Source: Burkholderia sp. S171 (GTDB taxonomy: Bacteria > Pseudomonadota > Gammaproteobacteria > Burkholderiales > Burkholderiaceae). Taken from it: DNA of 64,000 nt. This document shows positions 9,624 to 19,059 of the stretch, piece by piece. The stretch covers positions 1 through 64,000 of the forward strand of contig NZ_LMUF01000019.1 in assembly GCF_009766085.1 (NCBI RefSeq), read 5' to 3'. The position numbers and the translations under genes are program-made. The notes under the pieces are model-generated. The model was given only the letters and a program-made list of their open reading frames with translations. It ran no database searches and was not told where the DNA came from. Each line of letters starts with the position of its first letter. The stretch's first letter is position 1.

Positions 9624-10351
9624 CTCCGAAACCCGCATTGAAGGTGGCTGCGAAGCCCCGAAAAGAAACCGCGCCTGAAGCAGCGCAGGATGCCGACGCC
9701 CGCCTCTACCAAGCCATCTTCGACGGTGTGCTGAACCATCGCCTGACGCCCGGCACCAAACTTCCAGAGCCAGAGTTGTGCCAGTTGTTCGGCGTCGGCC
9801 GTGCGGTCGTTCGGCGCGTGCTGGAGAAGCTCGCCTACGACGGCATCGTTGCATTGCGGCCGAACAAGGGCGCGGTAATCGCCGAGCCGACACCCGAGGA
9901 GACCCGCGAGATTTTCGAAGCGCGCCGCTCGATGGAGCGCGTGCTGGTGGAGCTCGCCGTGCAACGTGCGACCGCCCGCGACATCAAGGAACTGCGCCGT
10001 CAGCTAGCCGATGAACACGAAGCCATGCATCGCTTCGACCAGCCCTCGTGGGCGCGGCTTGCAAGCGACTTTCATCTGCGTATCGCGGCGCTTGGCGGCA
10101 ACTCGATTCTGCAACGCTACCTGACGGAACTGGTGTCGCGATGCTCGCTGATCGTGGGCGTCTACGAGCCGCCGGGCCACGCCCCGTGCGAGCACGAGGA
10201 ACATGCGGCAATTGTCGACTGCATCGAGGCGCGCGATGCAGCCGGCGCCATCGCGCGCATGGAAGCGCATCTCCGCGAACTGGAAGAGCGGATTGAGACG
10301 TCGCGCATGCTGGGCGAAAAGAGCCTTGGGCAACTGCTCGGCATGAGTTGA
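9620..10351 (+). CDS. GntR family regulator, FadR/FCD subclass
   Basis: The 243-residue regulator has an N-terminal winged helix (about residues 28-92; LFGVGRAVVRRVLEKLAYDG is the recognition part) and a C-terminal all-alpha FCD ligand domain (about 105-230) with metal-binding histidines in DFHLRIA and HAAIVDCI. The start overlaps the deacetylase stop by 4 bp. Proteins of this class usually repress the catabolic operon they sit in and release DNA on binding a carboxylic acid metabolite. The palindrome at 8491 is a possible target. Confidence 0.9.
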   Translation: MTPKPALKVAAKPRKETAPEAAQDADARLYQAIFDGVLNHRLTPGTKLPEPELCQLFGVGRAVVRRVLEKLAYDGIVALRPNKGAVIAEPTPEETREIFEARRSMERVLVELAVQRATARDIKELRRQLADEHEAMHRFDQPSWARLASDFHLRIAALGGNSILQRYLTELVSRCSLIVGVYEPPGHAPCEHEEHAAIVDCIEARDAAGAIARMEAHLRELEERIETSRMLGEKSLGQLLGMS

Positions 10352-10391
10352 ATCCGAACGACAAACCTTAAGCCTGGCGATCCACATCATC

Positions 10392-10982
10392 ATGGAAATA
10401 GACTTCGAAGCGATCACCGAATATCAGCGATACAAACTCATGGCGAGCCTGATCGTGCCGCGTCCGATCGCGCTGGTGACAACCTTGAGTGCAAGCGGCA
10501 CGGTCAACGCCGCGCCCTTCTCGATGTTCAACATGCTGGGCGAGGAACCGCCCATTGTGATGATCAGCATCAACCGTCTCGACGATGGCTCGCTCAAGGA
10601 CACGGCCGTGAATATTGCCCGCAGCCGCGAGTTCGTCGTGCATCTCTGCGACGAAGCGATGGCCGAAAAAATGCATCGATGCGGGGAACGTCTTCCGCCC
10701 AACGTCAGCGAACTAGAGAAGGTCGGACTGACGCCGACGCCAAGCTCGCGGGTCGCGCCGCCACGGATCGCGGAAGCACCGGTGGCATTCGAATGCACGT
10801 TGTGGGAGACGCTGGAAACCACGAGCCGCCAGATCTTCATTGGATGCGTGCACAGGCTGCATGCACGCGATGAATTGATCGATACCGAAACATGGCGAGT
10901 GCGACTTCAACACTATTTCCCGGTCGGACGGTTTGGCGCGAGCGACTATGTGACCACCCGCGAGCGCTTCACGCTCGGTTGA
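10392..10982 (+). CDS. Flavin reductase-like FMN-binding protein
   Basis: The 196-residue protein has the flavin reductase split-barrel fold: the family-typical MASLIVPRPIALVTT start of the domain (about residues 17-31), the NAAPFSMFNML FMN-contact segment (about 38-48) and the GCVHRLHARDELID strand (about 155). It would bind FMN and either supply reduced flavin to a monooxygenase or act directly. No partner monooxygenase is encoded nearby. It lies between the GntR gene and the gamma-glutamyltransferase-like gene with gaps of 40 and 15 bp, so it is probably part of the same operon. Confidence 0.88.
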   Translation: MEIDFEAITEYQRYKLMASLIVPRPIALVTTLSASGTVNAAPFSMFNMLGEEPPIVMISINRLDDGSLKDTAVNIARSREFVVHLCDEAMAEKMHRCGERLPPNVSELEKVGLTPTPSSRVAPPRIAEAPVAFECTLWETLETTSRQIFIGCVHRLHARDELIDTETWRVRLQHYFPVGRFGASDYVTTRERFTLG

Positions 10983-10997
10983 TCGGCGACGGAATCC

Positions 10998-12584
10998 ATG
11001 CACAACACAACCCTCGACACGTCAACCCAAGGCATGGTCACCAGTCCCCACGGGCTTGCAAGCGAAGCGGGACTCGAAGTGCTGCGCGCGGGCGGCAACG
11101 CGATTGAAGCAGCCATTGCGATCGGTGCCGCGCTGAGCGTGACTTATCCGCATTTCACCGGTCTCGGCGGCGATGCGTTCTGGGTCATCGGCGACCGGAC
11201 GGGCATGTTGCGTACGTTGTCGGGCATCGGACAGGCAGCGCAGAGATTGCCGGTGTTCTCTGACGCCATCCCGTTGCGCGGCGCCGGTTCAACGCTGACC
11301 ACTGCAGCAACGGTCGATACCTGGCACCAGGCGTACGCAATCAGCCAGACGTCGTGGGGCGGCCAACGCACGTGGTCGTCTCTGTTCGATCGCGCTATCG
11401 ACTATGCGTCGGAGGGATTTCCGGTCACGCCATCGCAACACTTCTGGCAGCAGTTTCGCGCCGATGAATTGCGTGCAATGCCGGGCTTTTCAGCGGTATT
11501 TGCACCCGGCGGCCACGCTCCTGCAATTGGCGAGCGCTTCGTACAACCGGCGCTCGCGCGCAGCCTTGAACGCATCGCCACCTACGGCGCGCGCGAGTTC
11601 TACGAAGGCGAACTCGCAGAGCGCATTGCACGCGGCCTGCAAGAGGCCGGCTCGCCGCTGACGCAAGCAGACCTCGCCAAGACCCATGCACGTGATGAAG
11701 CACCGCTGCGCGTGGCGTATCGCGGCGGAGAACTCGTGAGCCTGCAACCGCCCACGCAAGGCGTCACCACGCTGCAGATCATGGGCACGCTCGCACGCTT
11801 CGATCTGTCGTCTATCGCCGAGGGCAGCGCCGACTACTATCACTTGCTGGTGGAGGCAGTGAAATGCGCGTTCGTGGATCGGGACCGTTGGGTCTCTGAC
11901 CCGGAGTTCAACCGCGTTCCCGTCGCTGACATGCTCTCGACCGACACGCTCGACGCTCATGCGCGCTCGATCAACCTTCACCAAGCGCGGGCCTGGCCGC
12001 ACGTATTCCGCCCCGGCGACACGGCGTTCGTCGGTGCGTCGGACGGGCAAGGCCGCAGTGTGAGTCTGCTGCAGACGGTCTACTTCGATTGGGGCAGCGG
12101 TGTTGTGGCTGGCGACACCGGCATTCTCTGGCACAACCGCGGCGCGTCGTTCAGCGTTGATCCGGCGCATCACAATGCGGTGCAGCCAGGCAAGCGGCCA
12201 TTTCATACGCTCAATCCCGGCATGTATTTGAAGGATGGCCGGCCGCATCTGCTGTACGGCACGCAGGGCGCGGACGGTCAGCCGCAGACACTGGCAGCGG
12301 TATTGACGCGGCTGATTGACTACGGCATGGACCCGTTGAGCGCGCTGTCTCGTCCGCGTTTCCTGCTGGGCAAGACCTTCTCGGATGCCCGCGATGCGTT
12401 GAAGCTTGAGGAAGACGCCGGTGCCGAGGTGTTCGCCGCGCTAGCGGCGCGCGGACATGAAGTGAGCGCTATTGCAGCGCAGAGTCCGCTTGCGGGTCAT
12501 CCGGGCGTGATTCGAATTGAATCGGATGGCGCACTGTCCGGGGCGCATGATCCACGTAGCGACGGCAAGGCGATGGGACTTTAA
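10998..12584 (+). CDS. Gamma-glutamyltransferase family enzyme
   Basis: The 528-residue protein is an N-terminal nucleophile hydrolase of the gamma-glutamyltranspeptidase family. The probable autocleavage site and catalytic threonine is Thr342 in GDTAFVGASD; the large subunit precedes it and the small subunit follows. There is no signal peptide: the protein starts with MVTSPHGLAS-type core sequence at residue 13. Most characterised relatives are periplasmic, so a cytosolic form suggests intracellular hydrolysis of gamma-glutamyl or similar amides. It is the last gene of the deacetylase operon and converges with the LysR gene. The substrate is unknown. Confidence 0.88.
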   Translation: MHNTTLDTSTQGMVTSPHGLASEAGLEVLRAGGNAIEAAIAIGAALSVTYPHFTGLGGDAFWVIGDRTGMLRTLSGIGQAAQRLPVFSDAIPLRGAGSTLTTAATVDTWHQAYAISQTSWGGQRTWSSLFDRAIDYASEGFPVTPSQHFWQQFRADELRAMPGFSAVFAPGGHAPAIGERFVQPALARSLERIATYGAREFYEGELAERIARGLQEAGSPLTQADLAKTHARDEAPLRVAYRGGELVSLQPPTQGVTTLQIMGTLARFDLSSIAEGSADYYHLLVEAVKCAFVDRDRWVSDPEFNRVPVADMLSTDTLDAHARSINLHQARAWPHVFRPGDTAFVGASDGQGRSVSLLQTVYFDWGSGVVAGDTGILWHNRGASFSVDPAHHNAVQPGKRPFHTLNPGMYLKDGRPHLLYGTQGADGQPQTLAAVLTRLIDYGMDPLSALSRPRFLLGKTFSDARDALKLEEDAGAEVFAALAARGHEVSAIAAQSPLAGHPGVIRIESDGALSGAHDPRSDGKAMGL

Positions 12585-12617
12585 GCTTCAGGTTTCGCAT
12601 GGCCGCTGGACGACCCA

Positions 12618-13520
12618 TCAGCTTTCGCGCAACGTTGCACGGAGAAAGTCCCTCACCGGTTCGCTGTCGCGCGGCAGTCCGGTTGCTTTCGACCAGATCA
12701 CGCCGACATCCATCGTCGGCACGGCATCGGTCACCGGCCGGCGGACAATGCGCCCGCCCTCCAGTGACCACGGCCGGTACACCAGGTCCGACAGGATCGT
12801 GACACCGCTGCCGAGCGCCACCATGCTGCGAATACATTCGATCGACTTGCTCTGGAACGCGACGGTGGGCTGCAAACCATGCCGCGTCCAATACAGTTTC
12901 GCGGTGTGGACGTGTTCGTCCATGTCGAGCAGCAGGAAGTCCTGACGGGCAACCTCGGCAAGCGTGACGCTATCGGCTCCCGCCAATGCGTGTTCCGGCG
13001 ATACCCATAAATGCCTCGGCGAGCGCAGCAACGTCTCGCCGTCAATGTCTTCGCGCCGCGCCGCATTCGACACCAGCACGATGCCAAGATCCAGCTCGCC
13101 GTCGGCGATTGCCTGCTCGACGTCGGAACGCTCGCGCTCGTGCAACACGACCGACAAATCAGGAAAGCGGCGTTTCAACTTCAGTCCCAGCGACGGCATG
13201 AGGTAAGCGGAGATCGTATCGGTGACGCCAATGCGCAAGGTCCCTGACAGCGTGGCGGGCGCCGCGCGCATATCTTCGACCGCCCGTTGCACGCCGGCGC
13301 TTAATTGCTGTGCGTGGCGCAGGAAACGCTCGCCGGCGTCGCTTAAACGCAGACCCTTGGCATGGCGAATGAACAGCGGCGCCCCGACGATTTCCTCAAG
13401 CGCCTTCAACGCGATGGTCATCGACGACTGGGAAATGTTGCAGCGAAGCGCAGCCTTCGAGATCTGTCCGGTCTCGGCAACAGCGACGAAATAACGAACT
13501 TGTCGAAGCGTAAAGTCCAT
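12618..13520 (-). CDS. LysR family regulator
   Basis: The 300-residue protein has an N-terminal LysR winged helix (about residues 1-60, with ISKAALRCNISQSSMTIALKALEE as the HTH) and a C-terminal periplasmic-binding-like effector domain (about 90-295). It is divergent from the molybdoenzyme fusion gene, the classic arrangement for a LysR activator of that gene. Two copies of an ATATTG / CAATAT inverted repeat lie in the shared promoter region; one covers its own start codon, which suggests autorepression. Effector unknown. Confidence 0.92.
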   Translation of the reverse strand: MDFTLRQVRYFVAVAETGQISKAALRCNISQSSMTIALKALEEIVGAPLFIRHAKGLRLSDAGERFLRHAQQLSAGVQRAVEDMRAAPATLSGTLRIGVTDTISAYLMPSLGLKLKRRFPDLSVVLHERERSDVEQAIADGELDLGIVLVSNAARREDIDGETLLRSPRHLWVSPEHALAGADSVTLAEVARQDFLLLDMDEHVHTAKLYWTRHGLQPTVAFQSKSIECIRSMVALGSGVTILSDLVYRPWSLEGGRIVRRPVTDAVPTMDVGVIWSKATGLPRDSEPVRDFLRATLRES

Positions 13521-13567
13521 ATTGGTTTTTTCAATATCGCAAGTTCTGAATATTGAATTACCAATAT
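13519..13567. promoter_or_regulatory. Paired LysR-type operator repeats
   Basis: Two inverted repeats share the same arms. The first is ATATTG-N7-CAATAT at 13519-13537 and overlaps the LysR start codon. The second is ATATTG-N6-CAATAT at 13550-13567, about 52 bp before the oxidoreductase start. Centres are about three helical turns apart. This matches the recognition-site plus activation-site layout of LysR promoters. The sequence is AT-rich compared with its surroundings. Confidence 0.6.
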
Positions 13568-13618
13568 TATTTTTGCCACTCTAGGATCGGCCGGATGGTT
13601 TTAGGGGTAGTCGGCACG

Positions 13619-16600
13619 ATGGAAACAATCGAAATACCGGGTTATTGCACGCTTTGCCGCTCGCGCTGCGGCACCTTGCACACGGTGCGCGGCGGGCAGT
13701 TTGTCAGCGTTCGCCCGAACCCCGCACATCCGACCGGAAGCGCGATGTGCATGAAGGGGCGGGCCGCGCCCGAACTGGTCCATAGCCCGCATCGGCTGCG
13801 TTATCCCATGCGCCGCACTCAGCCCAAGGGCGCCGCCGATCCCGGCTGGCAGCGTATTTCATGGGACGAAGCGCTCGCCGAAGTCAGCGAGCGGCTCGGC
13901 GCCATTCGCCGGGAAAGCGGCGCGGAGGCCGTGGTATTCGGCGTGACCACGCCAAGCGGCACGCCGTTGTCGGACAGCATCGACTGGATCGAGCGGTTCG
14001 TACGTTACTTCGGGAGTCCGAACATTTGTTACGCGACCGAGATCTGCAACTGGCACAAGGATTTTGCCCACGCGTTCACGTTCGGATGCGGCATGCCGAC
14101 GCCCGATTGGGAGCACGCCGACCTCATCATCCTGTGGGGCCATAACCCTGCCGCCGCGTGGCTAGCGCAGGCAAATGCAGTGGGTGGCGGCCGGGTGAAC
14201 GGCGCACGCCTGATGGTGATCGATCCACGCGCAACCGCACTCGCCCAGCAGGCTGACAGTTGGCTCCGTGTACGCCCCGGCACCGACGCGGCGCTCGCGC
14301 TCGGGTTGATCCATGTGCTGATTGAAGCGGACAGCTTCGATGAAACCTTCGTGCGCCGCTGGACCAACGGTCCGTTACTGGTCCGAGCGGACAACGGCTT
14401 GTTCCTGCGCGCACGCGATCTCGATGCCCAAGCCGACGACAACCGCTTCGTCATAGCGGACGCCCTTACGGGCAGCCCGCATGCGTGCACCGAAGAAATA
14501 CAGGCGGCGTTACGCGGCACGTTCGACATCGAGACAACCAGCGGACGCGTGCGCTGCCATCCCGCGTTCGAACTGCTGGTGCGCGAGGTCGCGAACTATA
14601 CGCCGGAACACGTGTCGTCGTTGACGACAATCCCCGCAGTGGCCATTGTCGATGCGGCGCACCTTATCGGACGATCGGAACGTGTGGCGTATCACGCATG
14701 GTCAGGCGTCGCGCAACATACCAACGCGACGCAAACCGAACGCGCGATCGCTGTGCTCTACGCGCTCACCGGCTGCTTCGATCAACCCGGCGGCAATCGC
14801 CTTTATCCAACTCATGCGGTCAACGCGATCAGCGAACTCTCGCAACTCGCGCCGGCACAGCGCGCGAAGGCGCTTGGACTGGCAGAGCGTCCCCTCGGTC
14901 CTCCCGCGCGTGGCTGGGTGACCGCACGCGACACCTATCGAGCAATCCTGGATGGCGAGCCTTACAAGGTGCGCGCTCTATTCGGTTTCGGCTCGAATCC
15001 TCTCTCCTCGCAAGCCGATACCGCGCTGGCACGCCGTGCGTTCGAAGCGCTCGAATTCCATGTCCACTGCGACCTGTTCGAGACCCCGACCGCGCGTTAC
15101 GCCGACATCCTGCTGCCCGTCGGCACGCCTTGGGAACGTGAAGGTTTGCGTGTGGGTTTCGAACTCAACGCGGCGTCCCTGGGATTAGTGCAATTGCGAA
15201 AAAGGATGATCGAGCCGCAAGGCGAAGCACGCTCCGACAACGACATCATCTTTGACCTCGCTTGCCGGCTCGGCATGCGCGATGCGTTCTTCGGAGGCAG
15301 CCTTGAAGCGGGATGGAATCACATGCTCGCGCCGCTAAACGTGAGCGTCGAGCAATTGCGCGCGGCGCCCGAAGGTATCAACCTGCCCTTGCCGGAACGA
15401 CAGCGTTTCTATGAGACCTCGGGCTTCGCGACAGAGACAGGACGCGTCGAGCTCTATTCGGAGCTCCTGCTTCGACACGGCCAGCCGCCCTTGCCGGCTT
15501 TTATCGAACCGGCGGAAAACCTGGCTGGGGGAAGACGTTTTCCGATCGTGTTGTCATCGGCGAAGAACGGGCATTTCTGTCATAGCCAGCATCGCGGATT
15601 GGTATCGCTGAGGAAACGTTCGACGAATCCTATGCTCGAGATCGCCGCGTCGCTTGCGCGCGAGCGGGGCATCGAGGACGGCGATCCGGTCATTGTCACT
15701 ACGCGCAATGGCCACGCGCGTTTTATCGCGCATCTGTCCGAGTCCATGCAGCCGGACTGCGTGGTCGCCGAGTTCGGCTGGTGGCAAGCATGCCCGGAAA
15801 TTGGCGCACCGGCCTTCTCGCTCGACGGTCCGGACAACAGCCATTACAACGGGTTGATTTCGTCGGAAAGTGCCGACCCGGTGAGCGGGTCCGTGCCGCA
15901 CCGGTCGTTTCGCTGCAACATCGCGCGGGATCCGCTATTCGATATCGCGCGGCGCGGCTGGAGCGGCTGGCGGCCGTTCATCGTCAGTGAGGTAAAAGCG
16001 CTGGCCGACGGCGTGGTCGGCATTCATTTCAAGCCACTCGACGATGGCAGTTTGCCCGACTTCAAGCCGGGGCAGCACGTGTCGGTTCGCATCGAGACGG
16101 AACAAGATGCCGAAGCGCTTTCACGCGCGTATTCACTGACTGGTCCCGCGGTGCTGGAAACACGCCGCGATTATTCGATCGCGGTACGCCATCAACGCGG
16201 TGTCGATGCCGCCGGTGCCGAATGGCAAGGCGCGCTTTCAACGCATCTGCATACGCGGATCACGCCGGGCGCTCGCGTGGATCTGCGTGCGCCGTCGGGA
16301 CGCTTCACGTTACCGCTCGAATCGCCGCAACCCGTCGTGCTGATCGCGGGCGGCATTGGCATTACGCCATTCATCAGCCAACTGGAAACCATCGTGCGCC
16401 GCTATGGCGCGCCGCCGGAGATCACGTTGCACTACGCCAACCGCCAGGCAGCGTCGCACGCGTTCAGGCAGCGCTTGCAGGCGCTCTGCAAGGTGCTGCC
16501 TACCCTGCGGGTGGTCGACTACTACGCGGAGCCTGACACGGACGCCAGCGCAGGCTCGTACGCGCTCCGCACGCGCATCACGGACGCCGTGGTCACCGAT

Positions 16601-17008
16601 CACGAGATCGAGCGGCGCGTGCGCGTGTACATGTGCGGCCCCGTGCCCATGATGCGCGCGGTGCGCGCCGGCCTCGTCGCGCGTGGCGTGCCGGACTTCG
16701 ACATCTTCCACGAGGAGTTCCGCTCGCCGGCACGGGTGGCTTTAGGCGATGACCGGACCCATCAGGTCACGTTTCGCCGCAGCGGCCGCACGGTGGGCTG
16801 GCAGGCGTCGTCTGGCACCTTGCTGGAATTTGCGGAAAAGCTCGGTATTGCAATGCCGAGCGGTTGCCGCGTGGGCCAGTGCGAGAGCTGCGCAGTGCGC
16901 GTGCTGAACGGTGCGGCCATGCACCTGCACGGGGAGGAGCCGGACGACCCCGCCATCCTGCTCGGCTGCCAGGCAATTCCGCTCTCCGACCTCGAACTCG
17001 ACGCTTGA
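13619..17008 (+). CDS. Fused molybdopterin oxidoreductase and ferredoxin reductase
   Basis: The 1129-residue protein joins two enzymes. Residues 1-760 are a DMSO-reductase-family molybdopterin domain with an N-terminal iron-sulfur motif C10-x2-C13-x3-C17-x26-C44, a possible cysteine Mo ligand in TEICNWH, and a C-terminal dinucleotide-binding barrel. Residues 790-1040 form an FAD/NAD(P)H reductase (RAYSLTG flavin site, GGIGITPF and YMCGPVPM nucleotide sites). Residues 1045-1129 are a plant-type [2Fe-2S] domain with C1083, C1088, C1091 and C1117. Electrons could thus pass from NAD(P)H to the Mo centre, or back, within one chain. No Tat signal, so cytosolic. The start at 13619 was chosen over 13553 because the cluster motif follows it directly. 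Assimilatory-nitrate-reductase-like or formate-dehydrogenase-like activity is possible; the substrate is unproven. Confidence 0.88.
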   Translation: METIEIPGYCTLCRSRCGTLHTVRGGQFVSVRPNPAHPTGSAMCMKGRAAPELVHSPHRLRYPMRRTQPKGAADPGWQRISWDEALAEVSERLGAIRRESGAEAVVFGVTTPSGTPLSDSIDWIERFVRYFGSPNICYATEICNWHKDFAHAFTFGCGMPTPDWEHADLIILWGHNPAAAWLAQANAVGGGRVNGARLMVIDPRATALAQQADSWLRVRPGTDAALALGLIHVLIEADSFDETFVRRWTNGPLLVRADNGLFLRARDLDAQADDNRFVIADALTGSPHACTEEIQAALRGTFDIETTSGRVRCHPAFELLVREVANYTPEHVSSLTTIPAVAIVDAAHLIGRSERVAYHAWSGVAQHTNATQTERAIAVLYALTGCFDQPGGNRLYPTHAVNAISELSQLAPAQRAKALGLAERPLGPPARGWVTARDTYRAILDGEPYKVRALFGFGSNPLSSQADTALARRAFEALEFHVHCDLFETPTARYADILLPVGTPWEREGLRVGFELNAASLGLVQLRKRMIEPQGEARSDNDIIFDLACRLGMRDAFFGGSLEAGWNHMLAPLNVSVEQLRAAPEGINLPLPERQRFYETSGFATETGRVELYSELLLRHGQPPLPAFIEPAENLAGGRRFPIVLSSAKNGHFCHSQHRGLVSLRKRSTNPMLEIAASLARERGIEDGDPVIVTTRNGHARFIAHLSESMQPDCVVAEFGWWQACPEIGAPAFSLDGPDNSHYNGLISSESADPVSGSVPHRSFRCNIARDPLFDIARRGWSGWRPFIVSEVKALADGVVGIHFKPLDDGSLPDFKPGQHVSVRIETEQDAEALSRAYSLTGPAVLETRRDYSIAVRHQRGVDAAGAEWQGALSTHLHTRITPGARVDLRAPSGRFTLPLESPQPVVLIAGGIGITPFISQLETIVRRYGAPPEITLHYANRQAASHAFRQRLQALCKVLPTLRVVDYYAEPDTDASAGSYALRTRITDAVVTDHEIERRVRVYMCGPVPMMRAVRAGLVARGVPDFDIFHEEFRSPARVALGDDRTHQVTFRRSGRTVGWQASSGTLLEFAEKLGIAMPSGCRVGQCESCAVRVLNGAAMHLHGEEPDDPAILLGCQAIPLSDLELDA

Positions 17009-17104
17009 AAACCTCGGCGCTGCGACGCTTGTGTATCGCAGCTTTGCCTGACTTTTACTTTCCCTCAATCTCACCAATCCAAACCAGCCCCAAGCGAGAT
17101 CGCC

Positions 17105-18550
17105 ATGAAAAACACCACTGCCTTGGACCGTGTCGAGCCGACATCGGATAGCGGCTTCCTTGAACGCATCGCCATCGGCGTCGCTCGCTGGTCCGAACGC
17201 TGGTTCCCGGATGCGTATGTCTTCGCGGCCATCGCCGTTGCGGCGGTTGCGCTGGGCGCGCTGGCGATTGGCGCACCGGCCACGCAGGTTGCGCGCAGTT
17301 TCGGCGATGGCTTCTGGAGCCTGATCCCCTTCACCATGCAGATGGCGATGATCGCGATCACCGGTTACGTGGTCGCCGTCTCCGCCCCGGCATCGAAGCT
17401 GATTGCAGCCCTTGCGCGCGTCCCGCGCTCGGGCCGCGCGGCGATCACGTTCGTAGCGTTGATCAGCATTGTGCTGTCGCTGTTCAACTGGGCGATCAGC
17501 CTCGTGTTCAGCGGCTTGCTGGTCCGCGCACTCGCACGCCGCGACGATCTCGAGATGGATTACCGGGCAGCCGGCGCGGCCGCGTATCTCGGCATGGGCG
17601 CGACCTGGGCGCTGGGACTCAGCTCGGCGGCGGCGCAACTGCAGGCCAACCCTGCAAGCTTGCCCAAGGCCATCAGCGACATCACGGGTGTACTGCCGTT
17701 TTCACAGACCATCTTCCTGCCGCAATCGATGATCATGGCGCTCGTGCTTGGGCTCGTCTCCCTGGCGATCGCATGGTTCTCGGCGCCTCGCGACACACGC
17801 GTAGTCACGGCTCGTGATCTGGACGTGGATTTGTCCGAACCGGCCACGCCGCCGGCGCGTGCGCAACGTCCGGGCGACTGGCTGGAATACAGCCCGCTGC
17901 TGACCCTCGTCCTGGTCGCGTTGGGCGCGGGATGGCTTGCGCACGAATTCACGACTAAAGATCCGTTGCTCGCCATCTCCAACCTGAACACGTACAACTT
18001 CCTCTTCTTGATGCTCGGCATGCTGCTTCATTGGCGCCCGTACCGCTTCCTTCAAGCGGTCAAGATGTCGGTGCCATCGGTGGCCGGCGTGCTGATCCAG
18101 TTTCCGCTGTATGGCGGTATCGCGTTCATCCTGACGAAGGCGGCAGCGCCCGGCGGTGAAGCGTTGTCGCATGTGCTGGCCGCTTTTTTCGTATCGGTCT
18201 CGTCACATGCAACGTTCCCTGCCGTGATGGGTGCCTACTCCGCCATACTCGGTTTCTTCGTACCGTCAGGCGGCGGCAAATGGATTATCGAAGCACCGTA
18301 CGTGATGCAGGCGGCCAACGATCTGCGTGTGCATTTGGGCTGGGCCGTGCAGGTTTATAACGCTGCCGAAGCGTTGCCGAACCTGATCAATCCGTTCTGG
18401 ATGTTGCCGCTGCTCGGCGTACTGGGTTTGCGGGCTCGCGATGTCGTGGGCTTCACGTTCACGCAGTTGATCGTGCATGTGCCACTGGTGCTGATTCTTC
18501 TGACGGTGCTGGCGGGCACGCTCGAGTTTGTACCGCCAGCCATGCCCTAG
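17105..18550 (+). CDS. Short-chain fatty acid transporter, AtoE family
   Basis: The 481-residue inner-membrane protein has about 12 hydrophobic segments and matches the AtoE/short-chain fatty acid transporter family, which moves acetoacetate, butyrate and similar acids. The GFWSLIPFTMQMAMI and FVPSGGGKWIIEAPYVMQAA segments are typical of the family. It lies 96 bp after the molybdoenzyme fusion gene on the same strand and is probably under the same LysR control. The pairing suggests that the enzyme acts on, or is linked to, a small carboxylic acid, but this is inference. Confidence 0.9.
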   Translation: MKNTTALDRVEPTSDSGFLERIAIGVARWSERWFPDAYVFAAIAVAAVALGALAIGAPATQVARSFGDGFWSLIPFTMQMAMIAITGYVVAVSAPASKLIAALARVPRSGRAAITFVALISIVLSLFNWAISLVFSGLLVRALARRDDLEMDYRAAGAAAYLGMGATWALGLSSAAAQLQANPASLPKAISDITGVLPFSQTIFLPQSMIMALVLGLVSLAIAWFSAPRDTRVVTARDLDVDLSEPATPPARAQRPGDWLEYSPLLTLVLVALGAGWLAHEFTTKDPLLAISNLNTYNFLFLMLGMLLHWRPYRFLQAVKMSVPSVAGVLIQFPLYGGIAFILTKAAAPGGEALSHVLAAFFVSVSSHATFPAVMGAYSAILGFFVPSGGGKWIIEAPYVMQAANDLRVHLGWAVQVYNAAEALPNLINPFWMLPLLGVLGLRARDVVGFTFTQLIVHVPLVLILLTVLAGTLEFVPPAMP

Positions 18551-18563
18551 AAGGTGCGTCGCT

Positions 18564-18857
18564 TTAGGGCAGCCTGCCGAAGATCGGGCCGACTTCATCC
18601 CTCGTGAAAGCACGCAGCGCCTCTGTACGAATATTGCCGCCTGAGCCAAGCGCGAGGCCGAAGGCAGCAAGGGTGCGATCGTCCGGAGCCTCAACGATCG
18701 CGACAATATCGTACTGTCCCAACGTCCAGTAGATTTCTTTCATTTCGCAGCCAAAACCCTTGGCCATTTCCGCCGTCTGAGCCGCCCGTTGCGGGCTGTT
18801 CTTGACGGAGCGGATTCCTTGGTCAGTGTAGTTTGAAAGAACCACATAAGTCGCCAT
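18564..18857 (-). CDS. GYD domain protein
   Basis: The 97-residue protein contains a GYD domain: a ferredoxin-like alpha/beta fold with VVLSNYTDQGIRSVK at the start and EIYWTLGQYDIVAIVEAPDD in the middle. Its function is unknown, although relatives often bind small ligands or associate with stress genes. I chose the ATG at 18857 because AGGGAG lies about 8 bases upstream; the longer frame to 18983 has no such site. It is downstream of the nitrate transporter gene on the same strand, with a 202-bp gap that contains no gene. Confidence 0.85.
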   Translation of the reverse strand: MATYVVLSNYTDQGIRSVKNSPQRAAQTAEMAKGFGCEMKEIYWTLGQYDIVAIVEAPDDRTLAAFGLALGSGGNIRTEALRAFTRDEVGPIFGRLP

Positions 18858-19059
18858 GACAATTCTCCCTACGATTGTTGCGTATCGGGATACCTCGGCG
18901 CTAGCGGGAACCGTTTGCGCGTAACTTGATTCTAGGCAATGAAATCGAGCACGATCGGCCGTTTTCCAAAGGTCTGCATGCATTGCATCGCGGCTGCGCG
19001 AGTCGTGTCCGCCGATGACCTCGGCGGCACGGCACTGGGAACAACGATTCCTGCTTGAA

